From: Spirochaeta cellobiosiphila DSM 17781
GTDB lineage: Bacteria; Spirochaetota; Spirochaetia; DSM-17781
Assembly: GCF_000426705.1 (NCBI RefSeq)
Contig: NZ_AUFW01000021.1
Coordinates: 1 to 35,708 of the forward strand
DNA length: 35,708 bases
Direction: 5' to 3'
Below the pieces are notes generated by a model. The model was not told where the DNA came from and did no database searches. It was given only the letters and a program-made list of their open reading frames with translations. Below, piece by piece: positions 1 through 8,206 of this stretch; the stretch's first letter is position 1; each line of letters begins with the position of its first letter. The position numbers and the translations under genes were made by a program.

Positions 1-241
1 TCACAATTTCTTTTTTGAGTTTCTCTTCTGCATACATTTTTTTAAGTAACGCATTTTCTCTTTCTAATTCTTTTAATCGCTTAACCATTGAGGTATCCAT
101 ACCACCATACTTGGATCTCCATCTGTAAAACATAGCAGTACTTACACCGTTATCTCGGCAAATATCTTGTATCGGGATACCGCTTTCAGCCTGTTTAAGC
201 ATGGCCATAATTTGACTGTCTGTAAATTTTGATTTTCTCAT
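1..241 (-). CDS. IS3-family transposase OrfA (partial, cut by window edge)
   Basis: Reading leftward from an ATG at 241, the frame stays open to the window edge (80 codons). The product starts MRKSKFTDSQIMAMLKQAE, passes through a helix-turn-helix (ICRDNGVSTAMFYRWRSKYGG, residues about 27-47) and enters a Lys/Glu/Leu-rich leucine-zipper helix. That is the standard OrfA of the IS407-like group of IS3 elements, which binds the terminal repeats and supplies the N-terminal part of the OrfAB transposase made by frameshifting. A GGAG ribosome site lies just upstream of the ATG. The frame is intact as far as it can be seen; the OrfA end and OrfB lie outside the window. Confidence 0.9.
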   Translation of the reverse strand, partial: MRKSKFTDSQIMAMLKQAESGIPIQDICRDNGVSTAMFYRWRSKYGGMDTSMVKRLKELERENALLKKMYAEEKLKKEIV

Positions 242-299
242 GTAGAATCTCCATTCATATATTATTTGAATTTTCTACAAATATCGACTCTTAATTTTT

Positions 300-311
300 G
301 GGGGGATTACA
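300..311 (-). repeat. IS terminal inverted repeat (left copy)
   Basis: GGGGGGATTACA on the plus strand is the exact complement of TGTAATCCCCCC at 35347-35358. Similarity continues inward in an imperfect way: both ends carry TTTGTAGAA about 30 bases inside. The TG at the outer tip fits IS3-family ends. Confidence 0.85.
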
Positions 312-1145
312 GCCCGACTAGCCTTATTTATCACCACTTTTTTTTGGGGTGCTACTTTTTTGATAACTCAAAATATATTGAACCAAATAACTGCTCTTCA
401 AATAATAATGTATCGCTTTGGTATTGCTACATTATTACTATTACCTTTTGTTAAATTTAAAAAGGTAATTTTTATGATTAAAAAAACCTCTATACTGGGA
501 TTTTTAATATTCATTAGTTATTATCTACAAACACTAGGCTTAAAATATACAACAACAGGACGTTCTGGTTTCTTTACCTTTTTATTCGCTATATTTATTC
601 CATTCCTACAATATTTCCTAATTAAAGAAAAAATAAAAAAACATCATTTCATATCTCTAGTTATCGTATTAGTTGGAATGTTGTTCCTCACAAAACCAGG
701 TTATAGTAATATAAATATTGGGGATGTTCTCACTATAATCTGTGCTTTTGCCACTGCCTTGCAAATAGTCTTATTGAATATTTATAGCAGTAAACATGAA
801 TCTACAACTCTGGCCTTTAGTCAATTCTTGGTTGTTACTATATTAGCAGGTACAATTAGTATTTATCAAAATGAAGCTATTTTGTTTCCGGTAAAAGACT
901 GGATAGGAATTCTATACTTAGCCGTTCCTGCTACTGCATGGGGAATTTTATCACAAAACCTATATCAAAGGTACATTAGTGCAACTGAAGCAGCTCTTAT
1001 CTACGCATTAGAACCAATAATAGCCCTATTATTAGGGGTAGTATTTTTAAAAGAATCCTTTGGATTTATTGATTTCATTGGGTTCTTATTTGTTCTATTA
1101 GGAGTCATGTATTCAGAATTACCAATAAAGAGTAAAACTAATTGA
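312..1145 (+). CDS. DMT superfamily (EamA) permease, N-terminus removed by IS insertion
   Basis: This is an inner-membrane transporter of the drug/metabolite family with about ten hydrophobic helices in two EamA repeats; the substrate is unknown. The frame is open from the IS boundary. Residues encoded from 312 read ARLALFITTFFWGATF, the usual first-helix motif with WG-tF, and continue without a break into ITQNILNQITALQIIMYRFG. The first ordinary start codon is a TTG at 360, which would drop half of helix 1. No ATG, GTG or TTG lies between the upstream in-frame stop at 267 (inside the IS) and 360, so the native start and a few codons appear to have been lost to the insertion. About 277 residues remain of a family that is usually 280-300. 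The gene is probably inactive or expressed poorly. Family assignment is firm; functional status is inferred. Confidence 0.8.
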   Translation, partial: ARLALFITTFFWGATFLITQNILNQITALQIIMYRFGIATLLLLPFVKFKKVIFMIKKTSILGFLIFISYYLQTLGLKYTTTGRSGFFTFLFAIFIPFLQYFLIKEKIKKHHFISLVIVLVGMLFLTKPGYSNINIGDVLTIICAFATALQIVLLNIYSSKHESTTLAFSQFLVVTILAGTISIYQNEAILFPVKDWIGILYLAVPATAWGILSQNLYQRYISATEAALIYALEPIIALLLGVVFLKESFGFIDFIGFLFVLLGVMYSELPIKSKTN

Positions 1146-1170
1146 CAGGAATATTCAGAGGGACTAGGTT
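1142..1170 (+). promoter_or_regulatory. possible promoter for nfeD-SPFH operon
   Basis: TTGACA at 1142-1147 overlaps the permease stop codon and is followed 17 bases later by TAGGTT (1165-1170). The -35 is perfect and the -10 weak, so this is a tentative call. Confidence 0.35.
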
Positions 1171-1227
1171 TTTAATTAAAAAAAGAGGTATCTTTAAGTT
1201 CAATAGAGCAACTTAATGGGAGGATAT

Positions 1228-1680
1228 ATGAATTTAGCTTCCATACTATGGTTATTATTTGGAATAGTTTTAGTAGGCGCAGAGTTTCTGATACCTGGAT
1301 TAATAATTATTTTCTTCGCAGGAGGAGCATTTATTCTAGGTCTACTCCTCTTAATATTTCCTTTTTTAGGAGTAACCAACTTAATAGTTGCACAAGTAAT
1401 CGCTTGGTTAGGAATATCTATTGGTGGATTATTTTTTCTTCGGAGAAAATTCTCTAAAGTATTTAAAGGTGAAGAAATTATTGATGATCATCTACAATAT
1501 GTTGGTCAAGAAGTTGAAGTCACAGAAAGAATAACCCCCGGTCACAGAGGACGTATTAAATTTCAAGGAACTACCTGGGATGCTCTAAGTAATGGAGAAA
1601 CCTTTGAAAAAGGATCAGTGGTTCAAATTTTGGAACGTGTCGATCTACATTTTATTGTCACAAAATCATTAACGGAATAA
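1228..1680 (+). CDS. NfeD-family membrane protein, short form
   Basis: This 150-residue protein has an extended membrane segment (residues about 3-75, at least two helices with a charged RRK stop) followed by a soluble beta-rich domain (about 85-150; GQEVEVTERITPGHRGRIKF..TWDA) of the NfeD OB-fold type. It lacks the ClpP-like protease domain of long NfeD proteins. Short NfeD proteins are regularly encoded beside SPFH/stomatin genes and are thought to work with them in membrane microdomains; the two genes that follow are exactly such proteins. I chose ATG 1228 over ATG 1216 because GGGAGG (1218-1223) sits four bases before it and would be part of the coding sequence if 1216 were used. Neighbour spacing to the next gene is 41 bases. 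Confidence 0.85.
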   Translation: MNLASILWLLFGIVLVGAEFLIPGLIIIFFAGGAFILGLLLLIFPFLGVTNLIVAQVIAWLGISIGGLFFLRRKFSKVFKGEEIIDDHLQYVGQEVEVTERITPGHRGRIKFQGTTWDALSNGETFEKGSVVQILERVDLHFIVTKSLTE

Positions 1681-1721
1681 AGCTATATTATATAGCAAAT
1701 TAATAAAAAGAGGAGAAGTAA

Positions 1722-2642
1722 ATGCAGTTATTTGCAGGGATAATATTTATCCTGTTCATCTTGTATCTATTTACGAGACTTGTACGTATTGTACCTGAGC
1801 AAGAAGCTTGGATTGTGGAAGAGTTTGGTAAATTTAAGAAAACACTAGGACCAGGATTTCACCTTTTAGTACCTATATTACAAAAGGTAGCTTATAAGCA
1901 AAATACAAAAGAAGAGATCATTGATGTCCCACCACAGACATGTGTTACACAGGATAATGTTCAAATTCAAGTGGATGGTGTTTTATATCTTAAAATTACA
2001 GACCCCTATAAATCTAGTTATGGTATTGATAATTATCATTATGCAACAGCACAGATAGCGCAAACAACTATGCGTTCAGAAATCGGAAAAATTGAACTTG
2101 ATAGGACTTTTTCTGAAAGAGAAAGCATCAATAATGCTGTTGTTAAAGCTGTTGATGAAGCCTCTGATCCTTGGGGTATCAAAGTAACCCGTTATGAAAT
2201 TAAGGACTTAGTCCCACCTCGATCTGTATTGGAAGCTATGGAAAGCCAAATGCGGGCTGAAAGAGAAAAGCGGGCTGAAATACTTGAATCAGAAGGAGAT
2301 AGGGAATCACGAGTTAATTTTTCTATCGGAGAAAAAGAAGAATCAATAAATATTTCTAAAGGTGAGAGACAGAGAAGAATTAATGAGGCTGAAGGGAAAG
2401 CAAAAGCAATTGCTATCACTTCTAATGCTACAGCTCAAGGTATAAAGATGATAGCCCAAGCCATTAACAAGCCAGGTGGTAAAACAGCAATGTCAATGCA
2501 GTTAGCCGAACAATACATCAAACAAGTAGGAGAAATTCTACATTCTTCTGACACTTCTGTACTTCCAATGGAAGCAGCACAACTTAAAGGATTAATCGGT
2601 AGCATACTTCCCGGTTTAAACTTAAAAGGAGGGAATAAATAG
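1722..2642 (+). CDS. SPFH/band-7 (stomatin-like) membrane protein 1
   Basis: 306 residues. An N-terminal hydrophobic anchor (about 1-20) is followed by a band-7 domain (VRIVPEQEAWIVEEFGKF at about 22-39; PGFHLLVPILQKV; DNVQIQVDGVLYLKITDP) and then by a long charged coiled coil rich in E, R and A (about 170-250; AEREKRAEILESEGDRES). It resembles QmcA/paraslipin-type proteins that oligomerise on the inner membrane. The product of the next gene is a clear paralogue with the same domain order and length, so this is a tandem duplication within the nfeD operon. AGGAG lies upstream of the ATG with normal spacing. The cellular role (membrane organisation or quality control with NfeD) is inferred from the family. 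Confidence 0.88.
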   Translation: MQLFAGIIFILFILYLFTRLVRIVPEQEAWIVEEFGKFKKTLGPGFHLLVPILQKVAYKQNTKEEIIDVPPQTCVTQDNVQIQVDGVLYLKITDPYKSSYGIDNYHYATAQIAQTTMRSEIGKIELDRTFSERESINNAVVKAVDEASDPWGIKVTRYEIKDLVPPRSVLEAMESQMRAEREKRAEILESEGDRESRVNFSIGEKEESINISKGERQRRINEAEGKAKAIAITSNATAQGIKMIAQAINKPGGKTAMSMQLAEQYIKQVGEILHSSDTSVLPMEAAQLKGLIGSILPGLNLKGGNK

Positions 2643-3565
2643 TGGATTTCCTATATTTTCTTTTAAAAGGAATTGGAATTGTTATAGCAGCCGCTATTGT
2701 TATAGGTATAGCAAGAAGTATCCGAATCGTTCCAGCACGTACAGCCATGATTGTAGAAAGATTAGGTAAATATCATGGAACTCTTGAAGCCGGATTTCAT
2801 TTTCTGATACCGTTTTTCGATAAAGTTAGATACACACATAGCTTAAAAGAACAAGCAATTGACGTACCAAGTCAACCTTGCTTTACTAGAGACAATGTAA
2901 AAGTAGATGTGGATGGAGTTTTATATTATACAGTTTTTGATCCACAGAAAGCCAGTTATGGAATTACTAATCACAGATTAGGAACAATACAACTTGCCCA
3001 AACAATGATGCGATCTGCCATAGGATTGCTTGATCTTGATAAAACCTTTGAAGAACGTCAGCAAATCAATGCCGAAGTTGTTAAAAACTTAGATGAAGCT
3101 ACTGATCCTTGGGGGGTAAAAGTAACCAGATATGAAATTCAAAATATAAAAGTTCCACCTTCTATTTTAGATTCAATGGAATACCAAGTGAAAGCAGAAC
3201 GTGAACGTCGTGCTGTTATTGCCAAATCATTAGGTGAAAAGGAATCTAAAATTAATAGATCACGTGGTTTATTTGAAGAAGCTGTTAATAAGTCCGAAGG
3301 GATGAAAGAACGACTCATTAATGAAGCAGAAGGACAAGCCCAAGAGATCCTTGCTATAAGTAAAGCTACTGCCCTTTCCATTGAAAAAATTGCTGAAGCA
3401 ATAAGTGAATCGGGCGGTGAAGAGGCATTAGAACTAAAGCTAGCTGAGCAATATATTGAACAACTTAAGAACATTGCTAATAAAAATACACAAATTGTCC
3501 TTCCAATGGATTTGACGGATCTTAAGTCAGTCACAAATTCAGTATCGAAAATTCTACAAAAATAA
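2642..3565 (+). CDS. SPFH/band-7 (stomatin-like) membrane protein 2
   Basis: 307 residues with the same layout as its upstream neighbour: membrane anchor (about 3-25), band-7 domain (SIRIVPARTAMIVERLGKYH onward) and a C-terminal coiled coil (about 170-260). The GTG start shares its first base with the TAG stop of the previous gene, and the preceding AGGAGGG at 2627-2633 serves as ribosome site, so the two are translationally coupled. The pair probably forms a hetero-oligomer, as HflK/HflC do, but these sequences are of the stomatin/QmcA style, not HflK/HflC. A terminator hairpin follows directly and closes the operon. Confidence 0.88.
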   Translation: MDFLYFLLKGIGIVIAAAIVIGIARSIRIVPARTAMIVERLGKYHGTLEAGFHFLIPFFDKVRYTHSLKEQAIDVPSQPCFTRDNVKVDVDGVLYYTVFDPQKASYGITNHRLGTIQLAQTMMRSAIGLLDLDKTFEERQQINAEVVKNLDEATDPWGVKVTRYEIQNIKVPPSILDSMEYQVKAERERRAVIAKSLGEKESKINRSRGLFEEAVNKSEGMKERLINEAEGQAQEILAISKATALSIEKIAEAISESGGEEALELKLAEQYIEQLKNIANKNTQIVLPMDLTDLKSVTNSVSKILQK

Positions 3566-3570
3566 AACTT

Positions 3571-3607
3571 AAAAGGTATCAGTTAATACTTCTGATACCT
3601 TTTATTA
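3571..3607 (+). terminator. intrinsic terminator after SPFH operon
   Basis: A perfect 12-bp stem, AAAAGGTATCAG (3571-3582) with CTGATACCTTTT (3592-3603), has a 9-base loop and is followed by a T-rich tail. Confidence 0.85.
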
Positions 3608-3685
3608 TCTAATTACCTTGACTCTTTATATTAACACATATAACTTCATTTAGTTCGATTTCTAACTAATATAGGGAGGTTTAGT

Positions 3686-4135
3686 ATTCAAGTCGCTATT
3701 GAAGTATTAAGTGAAATTCACAATCTGATAAGAAATCTATCACATGATTTTGTTAATCCTGATCCAGATTTAAATAAAACTCATGCCAAAACTTTGGTGA
3801 ATATTTGGCGTCACCCACAATTACCAATGAAAGATTTATGTAATAGGGTGGGAATAGAGAAAGGGTCCTTCTCTACAGTAGCGGATCACCTCATTAAATT
3901 AGGATATATTCAGGTAATAAAAGATCCAACTGATAGAAGGAAGAACCTATTACAACTAACCCAAAGTGGTGAAAATAAAGCAATATATATTGAAAGAGCG
4001 TTTGAAAAATATTTAGCTACTAAATTAACAAAACTAACTTCGAATGAAGAAATAAAATTAGAAGAGATACTTAATTACATACGTACCATTAACTTAAAAC
4101 TAAGAGAAGGAGCTTCTTTCAATGGAAAACGCTAA
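3686..4135 (+). CDS. MarR-family transcriptional regulator (apparent ATT start)
   Basis: The winged helix-turn-helix is clear (PMKDLCNRVGIEKGSFSTVADHLIKLGYI, then the wing with DPTDRRKNLLQLTQSG). The first ordinary start is TTG 3794, which yields only 113 residues and lacks the N-terminal dimerisation helix every MarR needs. The frame is open upstream, and the 36 extra residues (AIEVLSEIHNLIRNLSHDF..) look like that helix. GGGAGG at 3674-3679 is followed six bases later by ATT at 3686, with no ATG, GTG or TTG between the upstream stop (3641-3643) and 3794. Starting there gives 149 residues, a typical MarR length. Either ATT is used as a rare start or an ATG has mutated. It overlaps the MATE gene by 14 bases, the usual arrangement of a local repressor of an exporter (compare mepR-mepA). 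Family certain; start inferred. Confidence 0.8.
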   Translation: MQVAIEVLSEIHNLIRNLSHDFVNPDPDLNKTHAKTLVNIWRHPQLPMKDLCNRVGIEKGSFSTVADHLIKLGYIQVIKDPTDRRKNLLQLTQSGENKAIYIERAFEKYLATKLTKLTSNEEIKLEEILNYIRTINLKLREGASFNGKR

Positions 4136-5480
4136 GAATCACCAAGAGTTTCTGGGCTCAGAACCGATTGGTCGATTACTGTTAAAGTTATCAGTACCAG
4201 CTACTGTAGCCATGTTGGTCAATGCTCTATACAACTTGGTAGATACAATTTTCTTAGGTAGAGGAGTTGGCTCAAATGCTATCGGCGGTTTATCCATAAG
4301 TTTGCCTGCACAAATGATTATCATGGCCTTTGGTATATCTATAGGAACAGGATCTGCCTCTATTATTTCACGTAATCTCGGCGCTCATAACTATGATAGA
4401 GCTAATCAGGCAGCTGGTAATGCCTTTGCCATGGCTATAGTTTTTGGAGCATTAACAACCCTATTGGGCATCTTATTTATAAAACCCTTATTATTGCTTA
4501 TGGGTGCCAGTGAAACCCTTTACCATTATGCCTATGATTATTTAAGCATTATATTATTGGGGGCACCCTTCATTGCATTTGCTATGGTTTCTAATAATAT
4601 CTTAAGAGCTGAAGGAAATGCCCGCATGGCTATGAGTTCTATGCTCTTAGGTACAATTACTAATATAATTCTTGATCCGATTTTTATCTTTCCTTTAAAC
4701 ATGGGTATAAAAGGAGCGGCATTAGCAACGATTATTGGTCAGTTTTTAAGTTTTATATATGTCTTACATCATTTTGCATCAGGCAAAAGCTCAATACATT
4801 TTAATATAAAATTCATGAAGCCAGACAAGAGTATACTAAAAGAAACATTCATTCTAGGAATACCTACTTTTGCACGTCAAAGTGGACAATCTATTGTAAC
4901 AATATTAGTTAATAATTTGTTAAATCGCTATGGAGGCGATATCTACATATCTGGAATGGGTATTATAAATCGAATAGTAATGTTCTTGTTCATGCCATTA
5001 TTTGGTATGGTTCAAGGTTTTCAACCTATCGCTGGCTATAATTATGGAGCACAAAACTACAAGCGAGTTTTACAAAGTCTACGTTTAGCAATCATCATAG
5101 CAACTATATACACAAGTATTGGTTTTATACTAATACAGCTATTCCCTAGTTTCCTAACTTCTATATTTACTTATGATCAAGAATTGGTTGAAGTTTCCTC
5201 TCATATTATCCGCTTATTTACTTTGGTATTACCATTCCTAGGATTTCAAATCATAGGGGCCTCTTACTTTCAAAGTGCGGGCAAAGGGGGGCCTAGTATG
5301 ATTCTAAATCTAAGTAGACAATTCTTATTTCTAATACCTCTTATTTTGATATTACCCTTATTATTTCAATTGAATGGTATTATTCTTGCTTTTCCAATTG
5401 CAGATGCACTGGCAACGATAGTGACAATGTTTTGGTTAAGTTGGGAAGTTACCCACCTAAAAAGTACTCCTGAAAAATAA
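4122..5480 (+). CDS. MATE-family multidrug/cation antiporter
   Basis: 452 residues with about 12 membrane helices in two MATE halves; the first half opens GRLLLKLSVPATVAMLVNALYNLVDTIFLGRGVG and the second LGIPTFARQSGQSIVTILVNN. These exporters drive drugs or metabolites out with a Na+ or H+ gradient. The style is that of the DinF/MepA branch. The ATG lies inside the end of the MarR gene, preceded by GAAGGAG, so the two are translationally coupled and the MarR product probably represses the pair. A bidirectional terminator follows at once. The substrate cannot be read from sequence. Confidence 0.9.
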   Translation: MENAKNHQEFLGSEPIGRLLLKLSVPATVAMLVNALYNLVDTIFLGRGVGSNAIGGLSISLPAQMIIMAFGISIGTGSASIISRNLGAHNYDRANQAAGNAFAMAIVFGALTTLLGILFIKPLLLLMGASETLYHYAYDYLSIILLGAPFIAFAMVSNNILRAEGNARMAMSSMLLGTITNIILDPIFIFPLNMGIKGAALATIIGQFLSFIYVLHHFASGKSSIHFNIKFMKPDKSILKETFILGIPTFARQSGQSIVTILVNNLLNRYGGDIYISGMGIINRIVMFLFMPLFGMVQGFQPIAGYNYGAQNYKRVLQSLRLAIIIATIYTSIGFILIQLFPSFLTSIFTYDQELVEVSSHIIRLFTLVLPFLGFQIIGASYFQSAGKGGPSMILNLSRQFLFLIPLILILPLLFQLNGIILAFPIADALATIVTMFWLSWEVTHLKSTPEK

Positions 5481-5511
5481 AAAAGGCCCTGTAATAAGGG
5501 CCCATTTTATA
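5481..5511. terminator. bidirectional terminator between MATE gene and aspS
   Basis: GGCCCT (5485-5490) pairs with AGGGCC (5497-5502) around the loop GTAATA, with an A run before and a T-rich stretch after. It separates two convergent genes. Confidence 0.75.
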
Positions 5512-5512
5512 G

Positions 5513-6784
5513 TTATGGTTTAACTCGTTTTCGATCCCTTGGAAATGGCGATGCTTCCTTGACATTGGAAAGCCCTAATATCTTTTGAGTTAGTCTTTCA
5601 ACACCAATGGCAAAACCACCATGTGGTGGACAACCAAATTTAAATATATCCATGTAGTCACCTAATCCTTCAGGGGTCATTCCAAACCTAGGAAGAGTTT
5701 CAAGCATCATGTTATATTCATTAATACGTCGCCCTCCTGTAGTAATTTCTAACCCTCTGAAGATGCAATCAAAACTCATTGTCTTTAATCCATCAGGAAA
5801 TGTGTAGAATGGTCTTTTCTTACGAGGAAAGGCATTAATAAAAACGGCTTCTACGCCATACTCTCGTTTAGCCCATTCACAGATAACACGCTCACCTTCT
5901 GGATTAATTTCAAAGACACGATGACCAACTTCCTTTGAGATAATCTTTTTAGCTTCTGAATGTTCTATAATAGGAAATTTATCCACTTCATCAGCCGTTG
6001 GGAGATATGTGTCAAACTTTTCTAAAATATGAGAACAATTAGCTCTTAACTCTTCAAAAACATGTTTCAATATCCCTTTTTCAAAATCAATAAGATCTTT
6101 TTCTGTTTCAATAAAAGCCATTTCAACATCAAAAGAGACATATTCATTTAAGTGACGGGGTGTTTCATGTTTTTCAGCTCGATAAGCATGACTAATCTCA
6201 AAAACACGTTCTAAACCACTGGAAACCATGGCCTGTTTATAAAATTGTGGAGATTGAGCTAAGAAAACTTTCTCATCAAAGTATTCAACAGAAAAGAGTC
6301 CAGTTCCTCCCTCTGTACCACTACCAATCAATTTACTGGTTTTAATTTCACTAAAGTCTTGACTATGCATATAACTAGATAAAGCTTTAAGTATATTAGA
6401 CTGAATCAGAAATATATCCCTAATTTTTGTGTTTCTAAGGGATATCATTCTATTATCTAATATGGCATCTAGACTTAATTTATCAAGATTTTGATTTACT
6501 GATATTGGTAAATTAGGAGCTGCTGGAGCTAAAAGTGTTAAATCTTTACACTCTATTTCCACTCCACCTGGTGATTTTTCATTGATAATTACATTACCCT
6601 CAATTTTAATCACAGATTCCAATGATAATTCAGGATTGTTATCAAGTACGATTTGAACTTCACCAGATCTATCCCTTAATACTATAAAAACGACTTGGCC
6701 TAAATCACGAATCCTATGAATCCAGCCCTTAACTTCTATAGTTTCACCAACATGTTTATTTGCTTCACTAGCTAATACTCTCAT
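5513..6784 (-). CDS. aspS: archaeal-type aspartyl-tRNA synthetase, probably nondiscriminating
   Basis: 423 residues, class II synthetase: an OB-fold anticodon domain (about 1-100, GWIHRIRDLG at 20-29) and a catalytic domain with motif 2 (YRAEKHETPRHLNEY) and motif 3 (GGFAIGVERLTQKIL), ending FPRDRKRVKP. Ordinary bacterial AspRS is near 590 residues with a GAD insertion; this one lacks it and matches the archaeal form that some bacteria carry. His23 and Pro72 occupy the two anticodon-recognition positions where, from memory of archaeal-type enzymes, His and Pro go with relaxed recognition (Trp and Lys with strict tRNA-Asp recognition). It would therefore charge both tRNA-Asp and tRNA-Asn. Placement as last gene of gatCAB fits, since GatCAB amidates Asp-tRNA-Asn. 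ATG 6784 lies four bases after the gatB stop with GGGA before it; I prefer it to GTG 6805. Confidence 0.88.
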   Translation of the reverse strand: MRVLASEANKHVGETIEVKGWIHRIRDLGQVVFIVLRDRSGEVQIVLDNNPELSLESVIKIEGNVIINEKSPGGVEIECKDLTLLAPAAPNLPISVNQNLDKLSLDAILDNRMISLRNTKIRDIFLIQSNILKALSSYMHSQDFSEIKTSKLIGSGTEGGTGLFSVEYFDEKVFLAQSPQFYKQAMVSSGLERVFEISHAYRAEKHETPRHLNEYVSFDVEMAFIETEKDLIDFEKGILKHVFEELRANCSHILEKFDTYLPTADEVDKFPIIEHSEAKKIISKEVGHRVFEINPEGERVICEWAKREYGVEAVFINAFPRKKRPFYTFPDGLKTMSFDCIFRGLEITTGGRRINEYNMMLETLPRFGMTPEGLGDYMDIFKFGCPPHGGFAIGVERLTQKILGLSNVKEASPFPRDRKRVKP

Positions 6785-6788
6785 ATAT

Positions 6789-8204
6789 TTATCCCAACTT
6801 CTCACTTAGTACTTTTTGGGCAATTTGAGGATTAATTCTTCCATTAGTTTTTTTCATTATCTGCCCCATAAGGTAACCTCGTTGTCTATCATCACCACTT
6901 TTAATAGCATCAACGACACTTTGATTATCTGCCAATACTTGTTCAATTAATGTTTGAACTTGATCAGCATTCGATATCTGTTCCCATCCCTTTTCAGCGA
7001 TAATATCTCCAGGAGATTTGTTTTCGTCGAACACAGCTGATAATGTTTGTTTTGCTAATTTACCATGTATTCTATCTTCATCAAGGTATTTTAATAATTC
7101 AGCAAAGCGTTCTGGAGACAGAGGACTTTCTAAAAGTTTCATATTGTTCTTATTTAATTCTTTTTGAACATCACCTGACAACCAGGTAGCTACCATATCT
7201 GTTGGTACTCCTAAAGATATAACCTGCTCAAAATAATCAGCGACAGCTTTATCATCTATTATGAATTCAGTTTGGTCTTCTGTTAATTGATATTCCTTGA
7301 TAAACCTATCTTTGCGATAGAGGGGCAATTCAACTTGTCTATCTTTTACTTTTTGTAAAAAATCATCTGAAGGGCAGAAAGGCGGTAAATCTGGTTCAGG
7401 AAAATATCTATAATCTAAAGCTTGCTCTTTAGATCGCATAACAGTCGTTATGTCTCTATTTTCATTCCATAATCTCGTTTCCTGGGAAACAATCTTCCCT
7501 TCGTCTAATAGAAGGCTTTGTCGATCTATCTCATAATTTAAAGCCAATTTTACAAATCTGGAAGAGTTCAGATTTTTAATTTCAACTTTTCTTCCTAGAC
7601 CTTGACCTTCAAGGTTGATGGAAACATTAGCATCACATCGCAATGATCCTTCTTCCATATTTCCATCAGATACACCTAAATATCTAACTAATCTCTGGAA
7701 ATTTTTAAGATATATTTCAGCATCTTCACCTCGTACTAAATCGGGTTCAGTGACAATTTCTAATAGAGGATATCCTGCTCGATTGTAATCAATTAGCGAA
7801 ACATCTCCAGCATGTATCATTTTTCCAGCATCTTCTTCAAGGTGAACATCGTGAATTCGGATTTTTTTCTTTTCTCCATTCACTTCAATTTCCACCCACC
7901 CGTTTTTACCAACAGGATGCTCGAATTGGCTAATTTGATAATTCTTAGGCATGTCAGGATAAAAGTAATTTTTACGTTCAAAAGTAGTTCTAGGACTCAA
8001 TTCACAATTCAAAGCTTCTGCAACAGTGTAGGCTAATTCTAGTGCTTTTTCATTTGCAGTTGGTAAAACCCCTGGATAACCAAGACATACGGGACATACA
8101 TTCGTATTCTCTTCATCACCATATTGAGCTTTGCAAGAACAAAACATTTTACTATCAGCTAATAGATGGATGTGAATTTCTAATCCAACAAACGATTCAT
8201 ACAT
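6789..8204 (-). CDS. gatB: Asp/Glu-tRNA amidotransferase subunit B
   Basis: 471 residues. GatB binds the mischarged tRNA and activates the amino acid side chain for amidation by ammonia from GatA. The start MYESFVGLEIHIHL and the zinc-type cysteines in MFCSCKAQYGDEENTNVCPVCLGYPG are family hallmarks; a GatB kinase-like core is followed by a YqeY-like C-terminal tail (last 140 residues, ending KTNGRINPQIAQKVL). ATG 8204 is preceded by GGAG six bases away and lies two bases after the gatA stop; a TTG 12 bases further up is in frame but less likely. Third gene of gatC-gatA-gatB-aspS. Confidence 0.95.
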   Translation of the reverse strand: MYESFVGLEIHIHLLADSKMFCSCKAQYGDEENTNVCPVCLGYPGVLPTANEKALELAYTVAEALNCELSPRTTFERKNYFYPDMPKNYQISQFEHPVGKNGWVEIEVNGEKKKIRIHDVHLEEDAGKMIHAGDVSLIDYNRAGYPLLEIVTEPDLVRGEDAEIYLKNFQRLVRYLGVSDGNMEEGSLRCDANVSINLEGQGLGRKVEIKNLNSSRFVKLALNYEIDRQSLLLDEGKIVSQETRLWNENRDITTVMRSKEQALDYRYFPEPDLPPFCPSDDFLQKVKDRQVELPLYRKDRFIKEYQLTEDQTEFIIDDKAVADYFEQVISLGVPTDMVATWLSGDVQKELNKNNMKLLESPLSPERFAELLKYLDEDRIHGKLAKQTLSAVFDENKSPGDIIAEKGWEQISNADQVQTLIEQVLADNQSVVDAIKSGDDRQRGYLMGQIMKKTNGRINPQIAQKVLSEKLG

Positions 8205-8206
8205 AA

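Larger units (their letters stand above)
1..311 (-). mobile_element. IS3-family insertion sequence, 5' end
   Basis: The element holds OrfA (1-241, minus) and a 5' leader, and ends at 311. Read on the minus strand, its end is TGTAATCCCCCCA, and the same 13 bases form the end of the IS at the right edge. Host sequence at 312 continues directly in the reading frame of a truncated permease gene, which fixes the insertion boundary. The other end is outside the window, so the target duplication cannot be seen. Confidence 0.85.

Noticed and set aside
3139-3534. 131-residue minus-strand frame inside the second SPFH gene
   Set aside because: Antisense shadow of a coiled-coil coding region; Ser/Leu/Ile-rich with no domain and no ribosome site.
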